Shown in pieces: positions 1 through 4,355 of a stretch of DNA of 9,528 bases. A program made the translations under genes and the position numbers. The stretch is from positions 1 through 9,528 of the forward strand of contig CALAMB010000023.1 of NCBI GenBank assembly GCA_937925645.1. Reading direction: 5' to 3'. Under the pieces are notes generated by a model. It saw only the letters and a list, made by a program, of their open reading frames with translations, was not told the DNA's origin and searched no databases. The stretch's first letter is position 1; every line of letters begins with the position of its first letter. Source of the DNA: an uncultured Acidobacteriota bacterium (lineage in GTDB: Bacteria > Acidobacteriota > JAAYUB01).

Positions 1-1
1 C

Positions 2-1207
2 GCCATGGGCGGCAAGATCGACGGCAAGGTGGATGGCAAGTTCGACGGCGGCGCCGCGGGCGCCATGGCAGGCGAAATGGGCGGCAAGATCGCCGGCAAG
101 GTGGAGGGCAAATTCGACGGCGGCGCCGTGGGCGCCATGGCGGGCGACCTGGGCGGCAAGATCGCCGGCAAGGTGGAGGGTAAATTCGACGGAGGCGTCA
201 TGGGCGGCGCCATGGGCGGTGTCGATGGCAAGATCGACGCCGATAAATTCGGCATGGGTGACAAGTTCGGGCCCGGTGACAAATTCGGCGGCATGGGTGA
301 CAAGTTCGGGCCCGGTGACAAATTTGGCGGCATGGGTGACAAGTTCGGGCCCGGTGACAAGTTTGGCGGCATGGGTGACAAGTTCGGCGGTGACGGCTGG
401 ACCGGCGGCGGCCCTGGCGGCAAGTTCGACCCCACGGGCGGGAGCGGCGTCGGCGGCAAGGATTTCACCGACCGGGGCAAGGACGATTCCTATGCCGGCG
501 GTCTGGGCAAGAAGGATGACAAGACGGGCGTGGGCAGCTCCGGCAAGGACGACGACAAGACGGGCGGCACCGGCGCTGCGGGCGGCGCCGGCGGCAAGAA
601 GGACGATACGTCTACCGGAGGCACCGACAAAAAGGACACCAGCAGCAGCGACAGCTCGGACAAGACCGACAAGTCCGACAAGTCTTCCGGTTCCAGCGAC
701 AAGGCGGACAAGGACACGGGCGGCAAGGAGAAAGACAAGAAAGAGGCCAAGGGTGGAGGGTTTGGCGGCCCGGGCGATCCCGACAAGACCGGTGAAGGCG
801 GTAATGCCGATCCGCTGGGTTTCCGGCCGAAACGCGAGCGCAACAAGATGCCCACGGGTGAGGCGGTGGGTATCGATCATGGTGAGGGCGACCGGGGCGG
901 CAACGCCAGCAGCTACACCGTCCAGGGGAGCCGTGACGCCCGGATCAATCCCGGGCCCGGCGACGCGCAGACGGACTACGAAACCCGCCAGGAGGGGCCG
1001 AACCTGCTCTGGGAGATGCAGCACTACGGCATCGACCGCCCGGAGACGGGGATGAGTGGGGCCCAGGCCACCGCCCAGGCGCCCACCATGGCCGCAGGAC
1101 AGACCATGGCCGCGGGGCAGGCCCGGGTGGCGGGCGAGGGGCAGGCGGCCGAGTTGGAAGGCGCCTTGGAAGAAGGTCAGGAACCCCCGCCCGGCATGGG
1201 GCGATGA
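2..1207 (+). CDS. Gly/Lys/Asp-rich low-complexity repeat protein (5' end outside the window)
   Basis: I do not recognise this protein. The frame is already open at base 2 and the repeat pattern is in progress there, so the true start probably lies upstream; the ATG at 5 is an internal repeat Met. Numbering from that ATG, residues 1-72 are three copies of a 24-residue unit (MGGKIxGKVxGKFDGG followed by a Gly/Ala/Met linker). Residues 84-129 are three and a half copies of MGDKFGPGDKFGG. Residues 130-260 are disordered-looking and rich in Gly, Lys, Asp, Ser and Thr (KKDDKTG, SDKTDKSDKSS). Residues 260-400 are less repetitive, with a short Trp/Leu/Met patch (NLLWEMQHYGIDRP near 335-348) and an Ala/Gln/Met-rich tail. 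There is no visible signal peptide, membrane segment or enzymatic motif. Alternating Lys and Asp on a Gly backbone suggests an extended or phase-separating structural protein, but that is inference. A terminator follows the stop. The repeats favour genuine translation because their phases are multiples of three. Confidence 0.65.
   Translation, partial: AMGGKIDGKVDGKFDGGAAGAMAGEMGGKIAGKVEGKFDGGAVGAMAGDLGGKIAGKVEGKFDGGVMGGAMGGVDGKIDADKFGMGDKFGPGDKFGGMGDKFGPGDKFGGMGDKFGPGDKFGGMGDKFGGDGWTGGGPGGKFDPTGGSGVGGKDFTDRGKDDSYAGGLGKKDDKTGVGSSGKDDDKTGGTGAAGGAGGKKDDTSTGGTDKKDTSSSDSSDKTDKSDKSSGSSDKADKDTGGKEKDKKEAKGGGFGGPGDPDKTGEGGNADPLGFRPKRERNKMPTGEAVGIDHGEGDRGGNASSYTVQGSRDARINPGPGDAQTDYETRQEGPNLLWEMQHYGIDRPETGMSGAQATAQAPTMAAGQTMAAGQARVAGEGQAAELEGALEEGQEPPPGMGR
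5..220 (+). repeat. 72-nt in-frame tandem repeat, 3 copies
   Basis: Three head-to-tail 72-nt units (5-76, 77-148, 149-220) encode 24-residue units beginning M/L-GGKI. Units 2 and 3 are closest to each other (GGKIAGKVEGKFDGG in both). The array probably continues upstream of the window. The unit length keeps the reading frame, which fits expansion under coding constraint. Confidence 0.85.
254..391 (+). repeat. 39-nt in-frame tandem repeat, about 3.5 copies
   Basis: Units at 254-292, 293-331 and 332-370 encode MGDKFGPGDKFGG. They differ only at synonymous third positions (aaattc, aaattt and aagttt for KF), and a partial fourth unit runs to about 391. Near-identity at DNA level indicates recent expansion or ongoing homogenisation. 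Each unit itself contains a GDKFG doublet. Confidence 0.9.
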
Positions 1208-1335
1208 TGTTGCGCCGGCGGCACGCGGACGCCACGGGCCGCCGGCAGGCGCTGTGGAGATAGAGGCCCGAGGCCGGACGGTGGCGGCGCGGGGATCGCG
1301 CAGCCGGCCGTCCGCGGTCGAGGAGGGGATAGCGG

Positions 1336-1373
1336 GGGCGGCGGAGCGCCTCGATTTCCGCCGCCCTTTTTTT
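1336..1373 (+). terminator. Rho-independent terminator of the repeat-protein gene
   Basis: A perfect 10-bp GC stem (gggcggcgga at 1336-1345 pairing with tccgccgccc at 1357-1366) encloses an 11-nt loop. Seven T follow directly at 1367-1373. It lies about 130 nt after the stop at 1207 and just before the convergent HAD gene, whose stop is at 1389. On the minus strand the hairpin has no T tail, so it looks directional. The rest of 1208-1335 is GC-rich and shows no gene. Confidence 0.85.
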
Positions 1374-1388
1374 ACGGCCGCCGCCGGC

Positions 1389-2060
1389 TCAGCCGGAAAA
1401 GGCCGCGGCGCCGGCCAGCAGCCGGTCCGCCAATTCACGGAAACTGGCGGCGAGAACGTCCGGCCCGGCGCGGCGCAGCGCGTCCGCGTCGCCGTACCCG
1501 TACAGGACGCCCGCCGTACGCACGCCGGCCCGACGCCCGGTCTCGATGTCGCGCGGTGTGTCGCCCACCATCCAGGTGCGGCGGTCGTCGCAGCGATCGG
1601 CAAGCGCCGCCCGCACCCGCCGGATGATCTCCGGATCCGGCTTGTACGGGAAATCGTCGGTGCCCTGGACGTGCGCGAAACAACCACGGATCCCGAGCAG
1701 AGTCAGCACTCGATCCGCCATCCAGGTGCGCTTGGTGGTCGCCACCGCCAGGGTGAATCCGCGCGCCTGCAGCGCCCTCAGGCCCTCCGGCACTCCGTCA
1801 AACAGCCGGGTCGCATCGGCGCAATGGTCGGGGTAGTACGCCTTGTAGGCCGCGACCGCCTCGGCGATTCGGTTGTGGCGGTGCGGCGGCAGCACCGCCG
1901 TGAAGGTCTCCTCCAGCGTGGCGCCGATGAGCGGATAGAAAACCGATTCGTCCGCCACCTCATGGCCGATGCTTCGGATGGCGTGGCTGAGAGCGCGGGC
2001 GATGTCCAGCTTCGAGTCGGTCAGGGTGCCGTCCAGGTCGAAGATCACGAGGTGGGTCAT
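1389..2060 (-). CDS. HAD-superfamily hydrolase, phosphoglycolate-phosphatase-like
   Basis: A 223-aa HAD phosphatase. Motif I is DLDGT at residues 8-12, with nucleophile D8 and acid/base D10. Motif II is the Thr pair in VATTK (about 106-110). The motif III lysine is K140 in KPDP, and motif IV is GDTPRD (166-171, with acidic D167 and D171). Residues 15-85 form a helical cap of C1 type. Length and motif spacing match Gph/PpaX-like phosphatases, so hydrolysis of a small phosphate monoester such as 2-phosphoglycolate is likely, but the substrate cannot be read from the sequence. It is the third gene of a minus-strand operon, starting 9 nt after the 91-aa gene, with only a weak Shine-Dalgarno-like AGG near the ATG. 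It converges on the Gly-rich gene. The product has no signal peptide and should be cytoplasmic. Confidence 0.92.
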   Translation of the reverse strand: MTHLVIFDLDGTLTDSKLDIARALSHAIRSIGHEVADESVFYPLIGATLEETFTAVLPPHRHNRIAEAVAAYKAYYPDHCADATRLFDGVPEGLRALQARGFTLAVATTKRTWMADRVLTLLGIRGCFAHVQGTDDFPYKPDPEIIRRVRAALADRCDDRRTWMVGDTPRDIETGRRAGVRTAGVLYGYGDADALRRAGPDVLAASFRELADRLLAGAAAFSG

Positions 2061-2069
2061 GGCCTGTGG

Positions 2070-2345
2070 TCACTCATGGGCGGCGGTCGGCGGATCGGAA
2101 GATTCCAGCGGCGCGCCGTCCCACCGGTGGTCCCATTCGTCGTGGCGCAACAGCAGCCGCGCGCCGTCGGCGAGCCGGACCTTGAAGTAGAGGTAGCCGA
2201 CACCGTACCAGCGGTCCAGGACCTCGATGACCGGCTGCGTCCTCCCGTCCCAGAGAACCGCGGTGGGCCGCTCGTCCGCCCGGTAGCCGCTGTAAGCGGA
2301 CACCTCGACGTCGTGAACCCAGACCGTCTCGCCCACCGCGCTCAC
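2070..2345 (-). CDS. Small conserved-looking protein of unknown function (91 aa)
   Basis: A GTG start at 2345 overlaps the TGA stop of the methyltransferase by 4 nt (GTGA), a classical translational-coupling arrangement; the HAD gene begins 9 nt after its stop. The frame stays open upstream inside the methyltransferase, but the GTG at the junction is the sensible start. The product is small, soluble and rich in Tyr and Trp. Its core (about 27-75) reads as beta strands: P-x-A-V-L-W-D-G-R, then V-I-E-V-L-D-R-W-Y-G, then Y-F-K-V-R, ending with an L-R-H-D-E-W-D-H-R-W motif. It recalls the small beta-rich DUF6504-type proteins, but I cannot confirm this. Its place between the two enzymes suggests an accessory role in the same pathway, which is inference. 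The last 15 residues look disordered. Confidence 0.75.
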   Translation of the reverse strand: MSAVGETVWVHDVEVSAYSGYRADERPTAVLWDGRTQPVIEVLDRWYGVGYLYFKVRLADGARLLLRHDEWDHRWDGAPLESSDPPTAAHE

Positions 2346-3379
2346 ACTCCCTTGGGCGCCAGCCGGTAGTGGGAGACGAGCCACTCCTGGCCGCCGCGGT
2401 AACCGAACAGCTCGGCGCAAGCCATGATGAACATGCGCCAGCGCTGCAGTGCCAGCGGGGCTTCCGCGGCGCCGCAGACGTCGACCAGGATGGCCTGGAT
2501 GTCGGCGTGCTGCCGGTCCAGGTTGGCCAGCCACGCCTCGAGGCTCTTCTGGTAGTGCCGGCCGTCGACGCACCAGTGGGCCTCCACCGCCAGGTGGCGG
2601 GGGAAGTAGAGGATCAGGTCGTCCGAGGGCATCATGCCGCCGGTGAAAAAATGACGGCCCATCCAGTTGTCGGCGCCTTCCGTCTCAAACGGGTAGGCCA
2701 GGCGGCGGTGGGTAAAAATATGGACGAACAAACGGCCGCCGGGCCGGAGCCAGTCCGCGGCGCGCTCCAGCAGCCGCTCCCAGTTGCGCATGTGCTCGAA
2801 CATCTCCACGGTGACGATCCGGTGGAACTGGTCCGGCGCCTCGAAGGTGTTCATGTCGGCGGTGGTCGTCTCGACGTTGCGCAGGCGGCGCTCGGCGGCG
2901 CGCCGGCGGATGAATTCCCCCTGAGGGGCCGAGTTGGAGACCGCCAGGAAGCGGCAACCGGGGAACCGCTCGGCCGCCCACAGGGTGAAGGAGCCCCAGC
3001 CGCACCCCAGGTCCAGCACCCGCATGCCGTCGGCCAGCCCCGCCCGCTCCGCAGTCAGGGCCAGCATGGCCTCCTCGGCCGCGGCCAGGTCCGCCACGCC
3101 GGCGGGCCAGTAGCCGGAGCTGTACTTGAGCCGCGGGCCGAGGATCCGCTCGAAGAAGGCCGGGGGTACCTCGTAGTGCTGGACGTTGGCGTCGTCCGTG
3201 TTGAGCGCCACCGGGGCGCGGCGCATCGACTCGACGAACTCCATCTTCCGCGCCAGGTTGGCCTCGGCGTCGCCACGATCCTCCTGGCGGAGGCGGCTCC
3301 GCAGCAGGCGGCGGATCCCCATGCGGATGGCGGCGTCAGGCAGCTTGCCCCGTTCGGCCCAGTCAAGCAGCATGTCCAT
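2342..3379 (-). CDS. CFA-synthase-family SAM-dependent methyltransferase (coclaurine N-methyltransferase-like subgroup)
   Basis: A 345-aa class I methyltransferase. The family signature HYEVP (68-72) and YSSGYW (86-91) precede the SAM-binding loop VLDLGCGWGSF (121-131). VEMFEHM (192-198) and the motif around LRPGGRLFVHIFTH (211-224) follow, and the C-terminus has the W-R-x-F-x-x-ACAE-x-F segment ending in WLVSHY (about 314-338). Motifs such as FVHIFTH and FFTGGMMPS resemble the plant coclaurine N-methyltransferase branch more than E. coli Cfa. Likely acceptors are therefore unsaturated acyl chains or a small amine; the sequence cannot decide. The start is the ATG at 3379, preceded by GGAG with a 7-nt spacer. 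The frame stays open upstream to about 3640, but only through repeat block A, and that extension is spurious. It is the first gene of the three-gene minus-strand operon. Confidence 0.93.
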   Translation of the reverse strand: MDMLLDWAERGKLPDAAIRMGIRRLLRSRLRQEDRGDAEANLARKMEFVESMRRAPVALNTDDANVQHYEVPPAFFERILGPRLKYSSGYWPAGVADLAAAEEAMLALTAERAGLADGMRVLDLGCGWGSFTLWAAERFPGCRFLAVSNSAPQGEFIRRRAAERRLRNVETTTADMNTFEAPDQFHRIVTVEMFEHMRNWERLLERAADWLRPGGRLFVHIFTHRRLAYPFETEGADNWMGRHFFTGGMMPSDDLILYFPRHLAVEAHWCVDGRHYQKSLEAWLANLDRQHADIQAILVDVCGAAEAPLALQRWRMFIMACAELFGYRGGQEWLVSHYRLAPKGV

Positions 3380-3427
3380 GGGAGTGCTCCAGAGGAAAAT
3401 GAGATCCGTTCCATTGTGCCACAGAAC

Positions 3428-3724
3428 GGTGAATCGGTGAATCGGTGAGTCGGTGAATCGGTGAATGGGTGAATCGGTGAATGGGTGAATCGGTGGATGG
3501 ATGATGGGAACTAGGATCAAATTTATTTTATCCAGGTCCCAGGTCCCAGAACCCAGGTCCCAGGTCCGATTTCCGATGTCCGCGTTACGGGAACGAGCCT
3601 CCAGACTCGAGCTTCCAGCCTCGATTCCGATTACGATCACGATTACGAATTACGATTACGAATACGAGCACGACACGAACTTCGCACTCTTCCCCCCTAT
3701 CTCCTATCTCCTGTCTCCTATCCC
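3428..3724. repeat. Composite short-tandem-repeat block, copy A
   Basis: An ordered mosaic of different short tandem repeats lies between the DUF1295 pseudogene and the methyltransferase start. In plus-strand order it holds nine 8-bp units of ggtgaatc type (3428-3499). An AT-rich near-palindrome follows at 3514-3533. Then come 7-bp ccaggtc units (about 3532-3567) and 7-bp ccgattt-like units (3566-3587). A 14-bp imperfect duplication (gagcctccagactc/gagcttccagcctc, about 3595-3622) is next, then drifting 6-bp gattac units (about 3626-3680) and four 7-bp ctatctc units (3697-3724). The stretch 3552-3700 matches block B base for base. The 8-bp array is open on the minus strand as an 8-residue FTDSPIHR periodicity, which is a by-product and not evidence of a protein. 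The block is not CRISPR-like because there are no unique spacers. Confidence 0.93.
3514..3533. other. AT-rich near-palindrome inside repeat block A
   Basis: ggatcaaa-ttta-ttttatcc is an imperfect inverted repeat (7 of 8 arm positions pair) in otherwise GC-rich DNA. It is exactly conserved in block B at 7622-7641. A protein-binding site or a weak minus-strand -10 element (TAAAAT) are possibilities; neither is shown. Confidence 0.4.
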
Positions 3725-4283
3725 TTCACTTTCCTCCCGGGCGGCCAGGGTATGAACGCACTGGCGAGGGCGATGTAGTCCCGGAATTCCGAGCGACGGG
3801 CCAGCAGGTCCGCTTCCAGCAGCGTGACGCCGGACACTTTCAGCAGAAAGAAAGTCATCAGGGCGGGGCAGAGGAGCGCCCATGGACCATACGGCGTGGG
3901 GCAGACGATGAGTCCCAGCCCCCACCACATCACCGCCTCGCCGAAGTAGTCGGGATGGCGCGTGTAGCGCCAAAGCCCCCGGTCCATGACTCGGCCGCGG
4001 TTGGCCGGGTCCCGCTTGAAGCGGGCGAGCTGCGCGTCGCCCACCGTCTCGAAGAGGAAACCGGCGGCTCAGAGGGCGGCGCGCCCGCCAGGTCCCAGGC
4101 GGTCCAGCGCGGCGGCGTGGCGGCGGCGATGTCGAGCTGCACGCCGAGCGAGATGAGCCACTGCAGGAAACCCTGGAGCAGGAAGATGGTGAACTGGCTC
4201 TGCCACTAGAACGCCGCACTCCGCGTGACGCACATGGCAGCGCCCAGGTTGATGATGAGGACAATCTCAAGATCCGGAATCAT
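3718..4283 (-). pseudogene. Decayed DUF1295 membrane-protein gene (homologue of the gene at 7847-8656)
   Basis: The gene starts at the ATG at 4283, with GAGG 7 nt upstream, and reads 25 residues (MIPDLEIVLIINLGAAM...). A TAG at 4206-4208 then replaces a Trp codon that is TGG in the intact homologue. Homology continues beyond it (WQSQFTIFLLQGFLQWLISLGVQLDIAAATPPRW), followed by a 2-nt insertion (gc, about 4080) and a second Trp-to-stop change (TGG to TGA, about 4069-4071). From about 4044 to 3718 the frame is clean again and encodes a DUF1295 C-terminal half with LWRYTRHPDYFGE and PPGRK. Compared with the intact gene, about 80 codons (residues 14-93) are deleted near 4232-4240. Four independent lesions make it non-functional, although a 108-aa C-terminal fragment stays open. 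Its stop at 3718-3720 comes from the ctatccc unit of repeat block A. Confidence 0.9.
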
Positions 4284-4310
4284 GGGATATCCTCAGTGGA
4301 CCGCCGTCAG

Positions 4311-4348
4311 AAGAAGAGAGAACGCCGGCCGGGCTGGCCCGGCCGGCG
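4311..4348 (-). terminator. Terminator-like hairpin after the secreted-protein gene
   Basis: Just after the stop at 4356, the minus strand has a perfect 11-bp GC stem (cgccggccggg / cccggccggcg, 4338-4348 with 4323-4333) with a 4-nt loop. A pyrimidine tail ttctctcttctt follows at 4322-4311. The tail is not a pure T run, so termination may be partial. The ATG of the pseudogene lies 28 nt further downstream. Confidence 0.65.
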
Positions 4349-4355
4349 GTGACGG

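Noticed and set aside
1056..2369. A 437-codon plus-strand open frame across the HAD gene and the 91-aa gene.
   Set aside because: It is antisense to genes with clear motifs, has Arg/Pro/Gly-rich composition and also crosses the terminator hairpin, so it is a shadow frame.
2369..3448. A 359-codon plus-strand open frame over the methyltransferase gene.
   Set aside because: It is antisense to a gene with unambiguous SAM-methyltransferase motifs and has no domain of its own.
3428..3499. Possible CRISPR array.
   Set aside because: The units are 8 bp and directly adjacent, with no unique spacers and no cas genes nearby.
3380..3640. An N-terminal extension of the methyltransferase through repeat block A, with FTDSPIHR-type 8-residue repeats.
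   Set aside because: The extension is only the 8-bp array read in frame. The ATG at 3379 has a good Shine-Dalgarno and gives the family-typical length.
3501..3755. A small plus-strand open frame over repeat block A, also open over block B (7609-7902), with a YDYEYEHD-type tract.
   Set aside because: It is translated from short tandem repeats and runs into antisense DUF1295 sequence. Its preservation in both copies is explained by DNA identity, and no Shine-Dalgarno is evident.
3718..4044. The 108-residue C-terminal DUF1295 fragment as an independent functional gene.
   Set aside because: It begins inside the domain, lacks most membrane segments, has no evident ribosome binding site and lies downstream of several inactivating lesions.
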